A stretch of DNA of 64,000 nt from SIG653 sp045577455 (GTDB taxonomy: Bacteria > Bacillota > Clostridia > Oscillospirales > CAG-382). This document shows positions 8,926 to 17,688 of the stretch, piece by piece (position 1 is the first letter of the stretch; every line of letters begins with the position of its first letter). The stretch spans positions 1 through 64,000 of the forward strand of contig JAZNIJ010000239.1 of NCBI GenBank assembly GCA_045577455.1, in the 5' to 3' direction. A model generated the notes under the pieces. It did no database searches and was not told the DNA's origin. It was given only the letters and a program-made list of their open reading frames with translations. A program made the translations under genes and the position numbers.

Positions 8926-9816
8926 TTATCCTTTGATACCGCTTCTGCTAACGCCCTTCATGATGTATTTTCTAAGGAAGATAAATACAAGGAAGAGAGG
9001 TGCGGAAACAATGGCAACAGCCGCCATCTGAACAGGGAAGTTAACATCGCCCGACGCATCGCTGAAAGCGTTTCTCAAACCGTTTGTTATGAGTTTGTGA
9101 GCATCATCGTTTGCAACGAGACGAGGCCAAACATAAGAGTTCCATGCTCCCATCATCTTAAGAATTGTAATTGAAATAAGAGTTGGGAGTGCCAAAGGAA
9201 TCATAACCTTCCACAAATATTTCAAATCCGAAGTTCCGTCAACTTTTGCTGCAAGATACAGTTCATTGGGAATTTGTAAGAAGTTTTGTCTTAAAAGATA
9301 AATGTAGAACACACTAACAAGGAAAGGGATAATCAAAACTTTGTATGTTTCCATCCATCCAAAGCTATTAACTGTGCTGTAGTTTGTTATTGTGAAAAGC
9401 TCACCGGGAATCATCATTGTTGCAAGAAGTCCTGCAAAGAGAACATTTTTACCTTTGAATTCCAAACGAGCAAAAGCAAATGCGGAAAGAACTGTTATAA
9501 CGAGAGAAAGGATGGTTGAAACTACACCAACAAATAATGTGTTATAAAACAGTTGAGCAAGATTTGCAGTTTCAAATGCTTCGGCATAGTTGGAGAAAAG
9601 GATTTTCTGAGGCCAAAGAGTTGGGATACTCAGTTTATATTCTTCCAATGATTTAAGTGATGAAATTATCATCCAATAAAAGGGAAACAATACAATGAGT
9701 GCTATAGTGAAAAGGAAAGTGTAAATCACAACCTTAACAAGAATTTGCATAATGTTTCCGCGTTGTGTTTCTTTTTTAATGTCTTTGGCAGACATAGTTT
9801 TAGGGGTAAAATCCAT
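8926..9816 (-). CDS. ABC transporter permease, MalG/UgpE type (CUT1)
   Basis: 296 residues, about six membrane helices. The inner-membrane EAA-like loop that contacts the ATPase is at about 190-210 (AAKVDGTSDLKYLWKVMIPL). The N-terminus is cytoplasmic and Lys-rich, followed by a first helix VVIYTFLFTIALIVLFPFYW. The second permease is 12 bp upstream and the binding-protein gene 48 bp downstream. It forms half of the transmembrane channel for the substrate bound by the family 1 binding protein. Confidence 0.92.
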   Translation of the reverse strand: MDFTPKTMSAKDIKKETQRGNIMQILVKVVIYTFLFTIALIVLFPFYWMIISSLKSLEEYKLSIPTLWPQKILFSNYAEAFETANLAQLFYNTLFVGVVSTILSLVITVLSAFAFARLEFKGKNVLFAGLLATMMIPGELFTITNYSTVNSFGWMETYKVLIIPFLVSVFYIYLLRQNFLQIPNELYLAAKVDGTSDLKYLWKVMIPLALPTLISITILKMMGAWNSYVWPRLVANDDAHKLITNGLRNAFSDASGDVNFPVQMAAVAIVSAPLFLVFIFLRKYIMKGVSRSGIKG

Positions 9817-9828
9817 TACAGCACCTCC

Positions 9829-10764
9829 TTAATAATGAACTCTCTTCTTGCTTACCTGCATATTGATCATGGTAACAACAAGAATAATTCCAAACAAAAT
9901 TAAGGCAGCGGCAGAAGCAAGACCTTCTTTTCTGGATATATTATCGTAAATATATCCAACCATGGTGTTAAGTCTGTCTTTAGCACCTGGAGGGCCCATA
10001 TTCTCCCCGAATATACCAACAATACTTGAATATTCTTTGAATCCACCAATGAAGCCGGTTATAACAACATAGGCAAGCATAGGTGAGAGAAGGGGAACTG
10101 TGATTTTAGTGAAAACTCTTCTTCTGGGTGTGCTGTCAACCCTTGCTGCATCGTAATATTGTTTGTTGATGCTTTGGAGACCACCGAGCAAAATAAGAAT
10201 TTTGAAAGGAAGTGCATTCCAGACTATGTAAACAACCATTACGGTTATATTGGCTGTATAACTTGACCCTGCGTTGATCCAGTTGATCGGTTCGCCACCG
10301 AAGAATTGAATAACATTATTTATAATACCAACGGAGTTGATAGTGTCAGCATTATTGATGTTACCGATTATGTTAAACATAGCTGCAAAAACCATACCAA
10401 TTGCTATGGAGTTTGTAACATAGGGGAGGAAGAATATAGTTTGCAAAATTCTCTGGAATGGTTTAATTGAATTAAGACAAACCGCAATAAGCAAGGCGAT
10501 GATTGTTGAAAGGGGAACTGTTAAAAAACAAAGTAAAAGAGTGTTTTTAAGACAGGAAACAAATCCCTTATAAGCAACAACCTTCTGGAAGTTGGAAATA
10601 CCAAATTGGTAGGTTGTGCCTCCCACAGCGGACATAGAGCTATATCCTTCGAGGAACGCAATTCTTACAGTGTTAATAATCGGCCATACTGTAAAAACCA
10701 ACAGCAGAACAATCGCCGGTGATAGATACAGCCATGCCTTCCATTGATGTTTATTTTGTACCAT
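9829..10764 (-). CDS. ABC transporter permease, MalF/UgpA type (CUT1)
   Basis: 311 residues, about six helices beginning WLYLSPAIVLLLVFTVWPII. The EAA loop is at about 205-225 (AARVDSTPRRRVFTKITVPLL). The gene starts 3 bp after the ATPase gene ends. It pairs with the MalG-type permease to form the membrane channel. The residue pattern fits sugar or sugar-phosphate importers of the CUT1 class; substrate unknown. Confidence 0.92.
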   Translation of the reverse strand: MVQNKHQWKAWLYLSPAIVLLLVFTVWPIINTVRIAFLEGYSSMSAVGGTTYQFGISNFQKVVAYKGFVSCLKNTLLLCFLTVPLSTIIALLIAVCLNSIKPFQRILQTIFFLPYVTNSIAIGMVFAAMFNIIGNINNADTINSVGIINNVIQFFGGEPINWINAGSSYTANITVMVVYIVWNALPFKILILLGGLQSINKQYYDAARVDSTPRRRVFTKITVPLLSPMLAYVVITGFIGGFKEYSSIVGIFGENMGPPGAKDRLNTMVGYIYDNISRKEGLASAAALILFGIILVVTMINMQVSKKRVHY

Positions 10765-10767
10765 AGT

Positions 10768-11925
10768 TTACACTCCTGACCCAAATCCGTCTTCATTTGT
10801 ATCGGATATCTTTCTTTCGGGGAGGGCTGGGTTTGTGAAATAGATTCTTTCTTCTGTTTCTTTATCGAACAAGAAAACTTTATGTGGCTTCAGATTGAAG
10901 CTGACAACTTCCTTGCTTTCATCGATAACATCAGAATCAACAATGGAACGAATAACGGGGTTTAAAGAAGAAACATGAGTCGAAACTATACTTGAATCTC
11001 TGCCCATAACTTCAACATTTGAAACATTACAGAACATACATCCATTATCGGAAACAATAAATCCTTCAGGACGGATGCCAACAAAAACTTCTTTGTCTTC
11101 AACACCGCCAACATCAAGAACCGCATCTTCGCCAAGGAACAATTTTCCGCCAACAACTTTTCCGTCGAAAACATTTATAGGAGGAGTTCCAAGGAATTTA
11201 GCAACAAATAAGTTAGCAGGGTCATCGTAAACTTCCTGTGGCTTACCTGTTTGCTGAATAACACCCTTTTTCATAACAACAATTATATCGGAAATGCTCA
11301 TAGCTTCTTCCTGGTCATGAGTTACGAAAATAGTTGTGATTCCTGTTTCACGCTGAATTCTTCTGATTTCTTCACGGGTTTGTAAACGAAGTCTTGCATC
11401 GAGGTTAGAAAGTGGTTCGTCAAGAAGAAGAACACGGGGCATTTTTACCAAAGCTCTTGCGATAGCAACACGCTGTTGCTGACCACCCGACATTTCGTTT
11501 GGCTTTCTGTCCAAAAGCTCATCAATCTGAACGAGCTTAGCAACGCTTGTAGCACGCTCAATCATTTGCTGCTTAGACATTTTGTCTTTACCCTTAAGGT
11601 TTTGAAGTGGGAACATAATGTTCTGCATAACCGTCATGTGAGGGTAGAGAGCATAGTTCTGGAAAACAAGACCTATTCCTCTGTCTTCTGTTGACATGTC
11701 AGTGACATCGTCGTCCCCGAAATAGATGCGTCCTGCTGTTGGCTTCTGCAAACCGCTTATCATATAAAGCGTTGTACTTTTACCACAGCCGGAAGGCCCG
11801 AGCAAACCAACGAGCTTACCGTCGGGAACGGTAAAGGTGAAGTCATTAACCGCAACAACAACTTCCTTAATCTTTTTGTTTCGATTAGGGAAAGTCTGTG
11901 TGAGATTTTGTAAAACAACTTTCAT
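10768..11925 (-). CDS. ABC transporter ATP-binding protein, MalK/UgpC type
   Basis: 385 residues. Walker A GPSGCGKST at about 43-51, Q-loop in LVFQNYALYPHMTV, signature MSGGQQQRVAIARAL at about 144-158, Walker B VLLLDEPLSNLDARLR and switch His in FVTHDQEEA. After residue 240 there is a TOBE-type regulatory region (NVFDGKVVGGKLFLG, VFVGIRPEGFIV), as in MalK and UgpC. It powers the importer formed with the next two genes and is the first gene of the run 11925 to 3631. The 74-bp space upstream shows a purine-rich stretch (AAAAAAGGTAGG) near the start but no convincing promoter, so it may be co-transcribed with the RDD gene. Confidence 0.93.
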   Translation of the reverse strand: MKVVLQNLTQTFPNRNKKIKEVVVAVNDFTFTVPDGKLVGLLGPSGCGKSTTLYMISGLQKPTAGRIYFGDDDVTDMSTEDRGIGLVFQNYALYPHMTVMQNIMFPLQNLKGKDKMSKQQMIERATSVAKLVQIDELLDRKPNEMSGGQQQRVAIARALVKMPRVLLLDEPLSNLDARLRLQTREEIRRIQRETGITTIFVTHDQEEAMSISDIIVVMKKGVIQQTGKPQEVYDDPANLFVAKFLGTPPINVFDGKVVGGKLFLGEDAVLDVGGVEDKEVFVGIRPEGFIVSDNGCMFCNVSNVEVMGRDSSIVSTHVSSLNPVIRSIVDSDVIDESKEVVSFNLKPHKVFLFDKETEERIYFTNPALPERKISDTNEDGFGSGV

Positions 11926-11999
11926 AATTAACCTACCTTTTTTATTTATATTTATTTTTTTAAAAATAAAATGCGCTTCATGTACAGGAAAAAACGGGT

Positions 12000-12761
12000 T
12001 TAGTATTTTTCGCTATCAACCTGTTCTTTGTGATGCTTTTTAATATATTCAACCATTGCTTCTTCTGTATCGAAGATGAGCTGACTTGACATATCAATAA
12101 CAACGGTATCTGACAAAATATCATGAATAACGCTGTTATTGGAAGTGAAAATAAGAAGACAAATCTGTAAAAGGAGAATCAAGCCCAAAACAGCAGTTCC
12201 AACAATTCCTAATATACCTGAAAATATCATTATAACAAGGAGAACAGGAACCATCGCTTCAATTGTACATTTCCCCAAAACGCTTCTTATAAACAAATTC
12301 TGGTTTGATATTTTAACATGGTTTGACCTCATAACACCGAGAGCGAAAACTTTTTTTCCTATTGTCTGACCGTTTCCAAAATACATAGGAATCAAAAATT
12401 CTGCAATTATATGGGCGAGGAGTATACTCAAAGATATTATGGTAAGTATAAGACTTATAATAATATTCCATGCTTTTTTCGCTTCATCATCATTGATATA
12501 TGCTTCTTCTGCTTTGGAATAATTGTCTTTCTCTTTTTGAGTCAGTTTTTCGTAATCCTCTTGTTTTATCTCAAAATCAACACCGTACTCTGCCTCAATT
12601 GCCTCTTGCCTTCTCTCAAGAGTATCATTATAATTATCATACCCGAACAAAGTTGAAAACAATGTGGCAAAACCCGTTATGCAAATAACAAGCACAATGA
12701 AATCAAGAATATAAGCAGAAATGCGTTTTAAAATACTTGCTTTTTGCAGATAAAGTTTCAT
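12000..12761 (-). CDS. RDD family membrane protein
   Basis: 253 residues from ATG 12761, chosen because AAAGGA lies seven bases upstream. An in-frame ATG 39 bases earlier lacks a site. An RDD domain begins at once (ASILKRISAYILDFIVL, with the Arg and Asp of the name). A charged cytoplasmic or external segment lies at about 50-90 (RRQEAIEAEYGVDFEIKQED). Further helices follow, with the family signature NGQTIGKKVFALGVM at about 135-150. RDD proteins are small polytopic membrane proteins; some are linked to ion or osmolyte transport, but function here is unknown. A good promoter is visible upstream. Confidence 0.85.
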   Translation of the reverse strand: MKLYLQKASILKRISAYILDFIVLVICITGFATLFSTLFGYDNYNDTLERRQEAIEAEYGVDFEIKQEDYEKLTQKEKDNYSKAEEAYINDDEAKKAWNIIISLILTIISLSILLAHIIAEFLIPMYFGNGQTIGKKVFALGVMRSNHVKISNQNLFIRSVLGKCTIEAMVPVLLVIMIFSGILGIVGTAVLGLILLLQICLLIFTSNNSVIHDILSDTVVIDMSSQLIFDTEEAMVEYIKKHHKEQVDSEKY

Positions 12762-12816
12762 GTTAATTCCTTTCATACTAAAATGTGTAAAACACCACAT
12801 ACTATTAACTATGAGT

Positions 12817-12845
12817 ATTCTACCATAAAATCTTTGAAATGTCTA
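12817..12845 (-). promoter_or_regulatory. Sigma-A-type promoter for the RDD gene
   Basis: On the minus strand TAGACA (-35, 12845-12840) and TAGAAT (-10, 12822-12817) are 17 bases apart. The start of transcription would be near 12810, about 50 bases before the RDD start codon. Confidence 0.65.
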
Positions 12846-13185
12846 CCCTTTTTTTACAAATTCCTCAAATTTTTTCTATAAATTTTTTCTTTGAAATATG
12901 TTGATTTTTCCGCATAAATACAGGAGTAGAATTTACACTGAGTTTATGTGCCATCAAGAAATCATTGACGGAATTTCAAAATGAAGTAATTCAGAATACA
13001 GCAAGGTAATATCATTTGTGAAAATATATCCTGAAAAATGTTTTTCCATACAATTTACTAAAGAAAGGTGAACCTTTTCTTTAAAAAAGCTCACCTTTTA
13101 AAAGCGTTTTATTTTCGGAAAGTGTTTTGAGTATTTTGTCCTGAAGATATTATTGCTGACTTTGCTCATATAAAAATTCATTTAA
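12846..13185. other. 340-bp intergenic region with an inverted repeat, no gene recognised
   Basis: AT-rich with stops in all frames except short runs. An inverted repeat, aaaggtga (13064-13071) and tcaccttt (13091-13098), overlaps a second hairpin (aaagaaaggt/accttttcttt). It lies 66 bp past the end of the esterase gene and could be its weak terminator. A plus-strand open run at about 12940-13005 encodes KKSLTEFQNEVIQNTAR without a start codon or ribosome site; it may be chance or a gene remnant. Confidence 0.4.
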
Positions 13186-14577
13186 TTATTGTATTTTAAT
13201 TTCCTGTGCTGGGGCAAGAGGTAAACCAAATTCATTCCGAATAAAAGCAACACCATCGGGAATTACATTGAATTGGAGATAACGAAGGGTTTGGGGTTTA
13301 TAGCCATTGTATGCAATTATTAAGCTCGTACCTTGTATTTCGGCTTTTGTCTTATGCCATTCATTATTTTCCAAAACCTCAAATCCGTATGGTTCACCCT
13401 TTGAGTATGTAAGTTTTTTTGCATTTTTGATTGTGAGATATATTTTACCATCTTTCCAAACTGCATTTTCAATTGAAGGAGAAATTCCATAGGGAATACC
13501 TTCTTCGGGTGCTGGAAGATGAAGTATTTTTTCTGCAACAACACCTGCTGCTCGTTTGCCAACATCCCATTTATCTGTGGGATGCAATCCATCATGCTCC
13601 AAGGCAACGCTGTGGGGAGTTATATTTGAACCAAGGTCAATACCGCAAACAGTATAAACATTTGGAATTTCCATCAAATCCCATTGTGCTTGACGCATAT
13701 TTGTCCAACAGCACCACTGTTCATATTGAACTATTTGCATCAGAACAATTGGTAAGTTTTCATCCTTTGTTGCTGTTTGAACTTCCTTGCGGAAAACTCT
13801 GAATTGTTTTTTGTAATCTTCAGCCATATGAGGTTGAGCATTGGCACAGCCCTGATACCAGAAAAGTCCGCCAAAGGTATAACCGTATATGTTGTGTAAC
13901 ATTCCATTGTAAAATATACTGTTTTTATTTTCAAAAAACGAATTCAACTCAGCCATTCCACATGGCGAAATCCAGCTTTCAATTGGGGACGCACCAACTG
14001 AACAGTTAAGAACCCCAACAGGAACATCATCATTAAGAATATGTGAGAGGTTAGAGGCGAAAGCAATAGCAGAAGCGCTTGAATCAAGCACATCATCAAA
14101 GCTACCAACAGTTTGCCATTTCTCCGTTTGTTCTCTTTCAATAATTGGTTGCTCTGTTTCTTTATAATTACGGCTGTATATCCTTATGTTGTTCCAATTT
14201 TCAAATTCGCAAAACTCGTTTTTAACATTCTGATTTTTGCTCTGAATGTATTGGATTGTAACCTCCATATTGGATTGTCCGCTACAAAGCCAAACTTCTC
14301 CAACAACAACATTTTGAAAAGCAACAGTTTTATCTTTGTAAATAACTTCAAGGGTTTTACCTGTTTTATCTTTGGTCATAGGGGAGAGCCAGACTTCCCA
14401 TCCGTTTTCTTCAATTGTTCCTCTGTATATGTTTTCACCGAATTTAACAGTAACTTGTTCGCCAACATTACCGCCATATCCAAATATTCTAACGGCTTTG
14501 TCTCTTTGAAGTACCATATTGTCTGAAAAAGTTGTGTTTATAAAAAACTCTTTTTCTGTTGAGTTTAACTTTTGCAT
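13186..14577 (-). CDS. Sialate O-acetylesterase-like carbohydrate esterase (SGNH/SASA family)
   Basis: 463 residues, no signal peptide, so probably cytoplasmic. An N-terminal beta region (FFINTTFSDNMVLQRDKAVRIFGYG) precedes the SGNH hydrolase core. The nucleophile block WLCSGQSNMEV is at about 96-106, a WYQGCANA block (usually WYQGESNA) near 240, and the Asp/His block EHDGLHPTDKWDVGKRAAG near 325. The family removes O-acetyl groups from sialic acid or other acetylated sugars. The Glu of the usual WYQGE is replaced by Cys here. The gene stands alone with its own promoter (14642-14670) and AAGGAG ribosome site. It may process host-mucin or plant-glycan sugars; the exact substrate cannot be read. 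Confidence 0.85.
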   Translation of the reverse strand: MQKLNSTEKEFFINTTFSDNMVLQRDKAVRIFGYGGNVGEQVTVKFGENIYRGTIEENGWEVWLSPMTKDKTGKTLEVIYKDKTVAFQNVVVGEVWLCSGQSNMEVTIQYIQSKNQNVKNEFCEFENWNNIRIYSRNYKETEQPIIEREQTEKWQTVGSFDDVLDSSASAIAFASNLSHILNDDVPVGVLNCSVGASPIESWISPCGMAELNSFFENKNSIFYNGMLHNIYGYTFGGLFWYQGCANAQPHMAEDYKKQFRVFRKEVQTATKDENLPIVLMQIVQYEQWCCWTNMRQAQWDLMEIPNVYTVCGIDLGSNITPHSVALEHDGLHPTDKWDVGKRAAGVVAEKILHLPAPEEGIPYGISPSIENAVWKDGKIYLTIKNAKKLTYSKGEPYGFEVLENNEWHKTKAEIQGTSLIIAYNGYKPQTLRYLQFNVIPDGVAFIRNEFGLPLAPAQEIKIQ

Positions 14578-14641
14578 ATTAAAGCTCCTTCGGTATGTTT
14601 ATGTATCTATTTTTTGAATGTAATTTATGCTAACTGTACAG

Positions 14642-14670
14642 ATTATACCATATTTTTGGAGTGTTTGCAA
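14642..14670 (-). promoter_or_regulatory. Sigma-A-type promoter for the esterase gene
   Basis: Minus strand TTGCAA (14670-14665) and TATAAT (14647-14642), spacer 17 bases, about 65 bases before the start codon. Confidence 0.75.
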
Positions 14671-14779
14671 TATAAAAACAAATATGAATCAGCAATAGTA
14701 TTTTTCATATCTCAAATGCCAAAAAGAAAAATTTCAAAAAAAGTATATTTTTTTTAAGGATTTTACCAATGTTCAGTTG

Positions 14780-14785
14780 TATAAT
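14780..14785 (+). promoter_or_regulatory. Candidate -10 box for the sigma/serpin operon
   Basis: TATAAT at 14780-14785, 42 bases before the sigma gene start. The region 17 bases upstream (AGGATT) is a poor sigma-A -35, so an ECF-type or activated promoter is possible. Confidence 0.45.
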
Positions 14786-14827
14786 AAGCAGAAGGGCATA
14801 CATTTAACTATTTTGGGAGGTAAAAAT

Positions 14828-15379
14828 ATGGATAACGGTGCAAGTAGCTACCGCCGTTTTCTTGATGGAGATGAAAGTGCCTTTGATGAAATAATGAATG
14901 AATTGTTTGATAAGCTGGTTTTCTTTATAGACCGTTATGTTAAGGACATTCAATCTGCTGAAGATATTGCAATTGATGTGTTTTCAGACCTTATTGTAAA
15001 CAAGCATAAATATAATTTTAAGGTTGAGCTGAAAACCTATTTGTTTATGCTTGGTCGAAGCCGTGCCTTGAATTATTTAAAGCACAGAAAAATTATAAAT
15101 TTTGTTGAGATTAACGAAGCAGAAAATCTATCATCCGAATATTGCGAAATTGAGCGAATCGTTCTTGAAGATGAGCGAAAGAAAATTGTTAATAATGCTC
15201 TTAATTCGTTGCCCGACGATATGCGTATCGTTGTTCACCTGATTTATTTTGAAGGACTGTCTTACGAAGAAGCAGCAAAGGTTATGAAGAAAAACAAAAA
15301 GCAAATCGACAATCTATTATATCGTGCAAAAAAGGAACTTTTCGTCATTCTCGGAAAGGATGGTGAGCAATTATTATGA
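14828..15379 (+). CDS. ECF-type RNA polymerase sigma factor
   Basis: 183 residues from ATG 14828, chosen because GGGAGG lies seven bases upstream. Region 2 spans about 10-80 (SAFDEIMNELFDKLVFFIDR, AEDIAIDVFSDLIV, TYLFMLGRSRALNYLKHRK) and region 4 about 125-175 (LPDDMRIVVHLIYFEGLSYE, EAAKVMKKNKKQIDNLLYRA). Such sigma factors redirect RNA polymerase to a small regulon and are usually held by a membrane anti-sigma protein. The next gene overlaps the stop codon (ATGATGA) and encodes a single-pass membrane protein, followed 14 bp later by a serpin lipoprotein gene, so the three form one operon. Confidence 0.92.
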   Translation: MDNGASSYRRFLDGDESAFDEIMNELFDKLVFFIDRYVKDIQSAEDIAIDVFSDLIVNKHKYNFKVELKTYLFMLGRSRALNYLKHRKIINFVEINEAENLSSEYCEIERIVLEDERKKIVNNALNSLPDDMRIVVHLIYFEGLSYEEAAKVMKKNKKQIDNLLYRAKKELFVILGKDGEQLL

Positions 15380-16167
15380 TGAATTTTGAAGAAAGAAAAG
15401 CGGAAATATTTCGTCGCAGTAACAACAGAATTATAGAACGAAGAAAAAAACGTCGCAGAGCTTTGGGAGTTTGTATCCCACTGTGCCTGATACTGATTGC
15501 CGTATCTGTAAAAACCGTTTTTTCCATTGTAAAAGATGATTTGCAGAAGGTGGAAAGCCCTGCTGATACAGACGAATCAAATTTGTTTTATGGCAATGCT
15601 GAGGATGGCGTTTCCGCAAATGAAAATCCGGATCATAATTACGGCTATGATGGGGTAATTAAAGATAACACAGATGTTTCTGATTATGATTACGGATATA
15701 AGGGTGACCAAGACGGTAGCGAAAACAAAACGGATATACCGAAGAATTTCTCTTTTTCCTTAACGTGGAATGTTAACGGTTGCAGCTCATATAACTGTGA
15801 AACAGGGGAGCTGATAAAATTCAAATCTGCAAAAGAGCCAAAGGATTATACAGCCCAACTTTATCTTTCGGATGAGCAGAAAATAAAAATATGGAATCTT
15901 TTATGCGATTTGAATATAGACGAATATCCAAAGGAATATGACCCACACGGAGGAACATTTGGCTCAGACCCTTCAATGACTTTGATTCTTACTGTTAAAT
16001 ACGGAAGCTATGAAAAAACTGTAACAGCAGAGAACATTGCGTTGTCATTCAACGCCAAAAATACAAAGGGACAGAAATTCTTAGATGTATGTAAGGGAAT
16101 TAAAGATATATTAACTTCAACAGATGAGTGGAAGTCACTTCCCGAATATGAATATTACTTTAAGTAA
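15376..16167 (+). CDS. Single-pass membrane protein in anti-sigma position
   Basis: 263 residues. A short basic cytoplasmic tail (FEERKAEIFRRSNNRIIERR) resembles the N-terminal sigma-contacting part of small anti-sigma proteins. One helix lies at about 30-49 (ALGVCIPLCLILIAVSV), then an outside domain with an acidic, Tyr/Asp-rich linker (NYGYDGV, DYDYGYKGDQDG) and a compact region from about 135 to the end. The start overlaps the sigma gene stop by four bases, implying translational coupling. Gene order and topology suggest an anti-sigma factor sensing an external signal. No zinc-binding HxxxCxxC motif is seen, so that role is inferred, not shown. Confidence 0.7.
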   Translation: MMNFEERKAEIFRRSNNRIIERRKKRRRALGVCIPLCLILIAVSVKTVFSIVKDDLQKVESPADTDESNLFYGNAEDGVSANENPDHNYGYDGVIKDNTDVSDYDYGYKGDQDGSENKTDIPKNFSFSLTWNVNGCSSYNCETGELIKFKSAKEPKDYTAQLYLSDEQKIKIWNLLCDLNIDEYPKEYDPHGGTFGSDPSMTLILTVKYGSYEKTVTAENIALSFNAKNTKGQKFLDVCKGIKDILTSTDEWKSLPEYEYYFK

Positions 16168-16181
16168 AAGGGGAAAAGAAA

Positions 16182-17453
16182 ATGAAAAAAACATCAATCA
16201 ATTTAACTTTTATAAGCATATTTCTTCTATTGGCTATGATATTCAATATCAGTGGGTGCACAGCAGAGAATAAACCCAAAAGTGAAGCAAAAGATTTAAC
16301 GGAGAGCATAACGCCTTCAGAGATAAATGTATCGGGTGAATTCTCGTCTGACAATTCTCGTATTACCGATTTTGCTGTTCGTTTGTTTAAAGCGAGCGAA
16401 AGCGAGGGGAACAATACGTTGATTTCTCCCTTGTCGGTACTTTGCGCCTTGTCAATGACGGCAAATGGTGCAAAAGAGGAAACTTTAGAGCAGATGGAAA
16501 GAGTTCTCGGTTTGCCGATTGATAAGTTGAATCAGTATATTTACAATTATTTGAAAAACCTTCCGCAAAACGAAAAATATAAGCTTTCCCTTGCAAATTC
16601 CATCTGGTTTACCGATGATGACCGTTTTACGGTTAACAATGATTTTTTGCAAACAAACACGGATTATTACGGAGCAAATATATTTAAAGCCCCTTTTAAC
16701 GAAGCAACAAAGAATGATATCAACAATTGGGTAAACGAAAAAACAGATGAAATGATTTCCGAAATTCTTGATGATATATCGCCTGATGCTGTTATGTATC
16801 TTGTTAATGCACTTGCTTTTGAAGCGGAGTGGATGGAAATATACGAGGAAAAACAGATAAGAGAGGGTAAATTCACAAAAGAAGACGGTACAGAGCAAAA
16901 TGCAACGTTTATGAATGGGTCGGAAAACATCTATTTAGAAGACGGAAATGCAACAGGGTTTATGAAGAAATACAAAGGCGGAAAATACGCATTTGTTGCA
17001 TTGCTTCCAAATGAAGGAATAAGCGTTTCGGAATATATTGGGTCTATTAACGGTGAAGCTCTCAGTTCCTTGCTTTCAAATCCACAGTATACAACTGTTA
17101 AAACTTCAATTCCAAAGTTTGAAACAGAATACAGTGTGGAAATGTCGGCCATTCTTTCATCAATGGGGATGCCTGATGCGTTTGATCCCGAAAAGGCAAA
17201 TTTTAAAGGGCTTGGAACTTCTACAGCGGGAAATATCTATATCAGCAGGGTTATTCATAAAACCTTTATCTCTGTTGGTGAAAGAGGGACAAAGGCAGGA
17301 GCGGCAACAGCAGTTGAAATGAAGGATTACGGTATGGCTGAAACCGATAAACCAAAACAAGTATACCTTAACAGACCCTTTGTTTTTATGATTGTCGACT
17401 GCGAAAACAATATTCCGTTCTTCATTGGAACGATGATGGATATTGAAAAATAA
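16182..17453 (+). CDS. Serpin (serine protease inhibitor) lipoprotein
   Basis: 423 residues. Lipoprotein signal with ISGC (Cys26), then a full-length serpin core: FAVRLFKASESEGNNTLISP, LSVLCALSMTANGAKEETLE, SLANSIWFTDD, MYLVNALAFEAEW, and C-terminal YLNRPFVFMIVD and PFFIGTMMDIEK. The reactive-loop hinge GTKAGAATAVEM has the small residues expected of an inhibitory serpin. Counting from the hinge Gly as P15 places P1 near the Tyr of MKDYGM, suggesting chymotrypsin- or elastase-like targets; that count is approximate. Serpins trap proteases by a one-shot shape change. In a gut bacterium it may protect surface proteins from host or competitor proteases. It is co-encoded with an ECF sigma and a membrane protein, so it is likely induced by envelope or protease stress. 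Confidence 0.93.
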   Translation: MKKTSINLTFISIFLLLAMIFNISGCTAENKPKSEAKDLTESITPSEINVSGEFSSDNSRITDFAVRLFKASESEGNNTLISPLSVLCALSMTANGAKEETLEQMERVLGLPIDKLNQYIYNYLKNLPQNEKYKLSLANSIWFTDDDRFTVNNDFLQTNTDYYGANIFKAPFNEATKNDINNWVNEKTDEMISEILDDISPDAVMYLVNALAFEAEWMEIYEEKQIREGKFTKEDGTEQNATFMNGSENIYLEDGNATGFMKKYKGGKYAFVALLPNEGISVSEYIGSINGEALSSLLSNPQYTTVKTSIPKFETEYSVEMSAILSSMGMPDAFDPEKANFKGLGTSTAGNIYISRVIHKTFISVGERGTKAGAATAVEMKDYGMAETDKPKQVYLNRPFVFMIVDCENNIPFFIGTMMDIEK

Positions 17454-17471
17454 GTTTTTTTCAAAAAGGTA

Positions 17472-17500
17472 TTGATTTTTCTGATACAGTGGTATATAAT
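17472..17500 (+). promoter_or_regulatory. Promoter of the thiamine operon
   Basis: TTGATT (17472-17477) and TATAAT (17495-17500) with a 17-base spacer. Transcription would begin near 17507, just before the riboswitch. Confidence 0.8.
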
Positions 17501-17513
17501 GCACTTGTAAATT

Positions 17514-17600
17514 GAATATACGGGAGCTCGTATACGGGCTGAGAGGAAGGTGCGACCTTCGACCGAGAACCTGATTTGGATAATGCCAACGTAGGGATGC
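17514..17600 (+). ncRNA. TPP riboswitch (THI box)
   Basis: The conserved CUGAGA (17539-17544), a perfect P3-type hairpin gaaggt-gcg-accttc (17546-17560), then the ACCUGA block and the diagnostic GATAATGCCAACGTAGGGAT stretch (17578-17597) match the thiamine pyrophosphate aptamer. A terminator hairpin follows at 17634, so TPP binding should stop transcription before thiS. Confidence 0.95.
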
Positions 17601-17633
17601 CTGATAGAGGGATATTGGGAAGGATGTTTTATC

Positions 17634-17666
17634 AAGGAAGTTACCAAATCGGTAGCTTCCTTTTTT
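17634..17666 (+). terminator. Riboswitch-controlled terminator
   Basis: ggaagttacc/ggtagcttcc stem (one G-T pair) with an AAATC loop followed by TTTTTT. It lies between the TPP aptamer and the thiS ribosome site, as expected for an expression platform. Confidence 0.88.
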
Positions 17667-17688
17667 GCGTTTTAAAGGAGGTGTTTAT

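Noticed and set aside
8893..8926. Hairpin between permease and binding-protein genes
   Set aside because: The stem aaaaatgt/acattttt is nearly all A-T and weak; not listed as a terminator.
12801..13185. Mobile-element remnant in the intergenic region
   Set aside because: A short peptide-like run is visible, but there is no recognisable transposase motif or terminal repeat.
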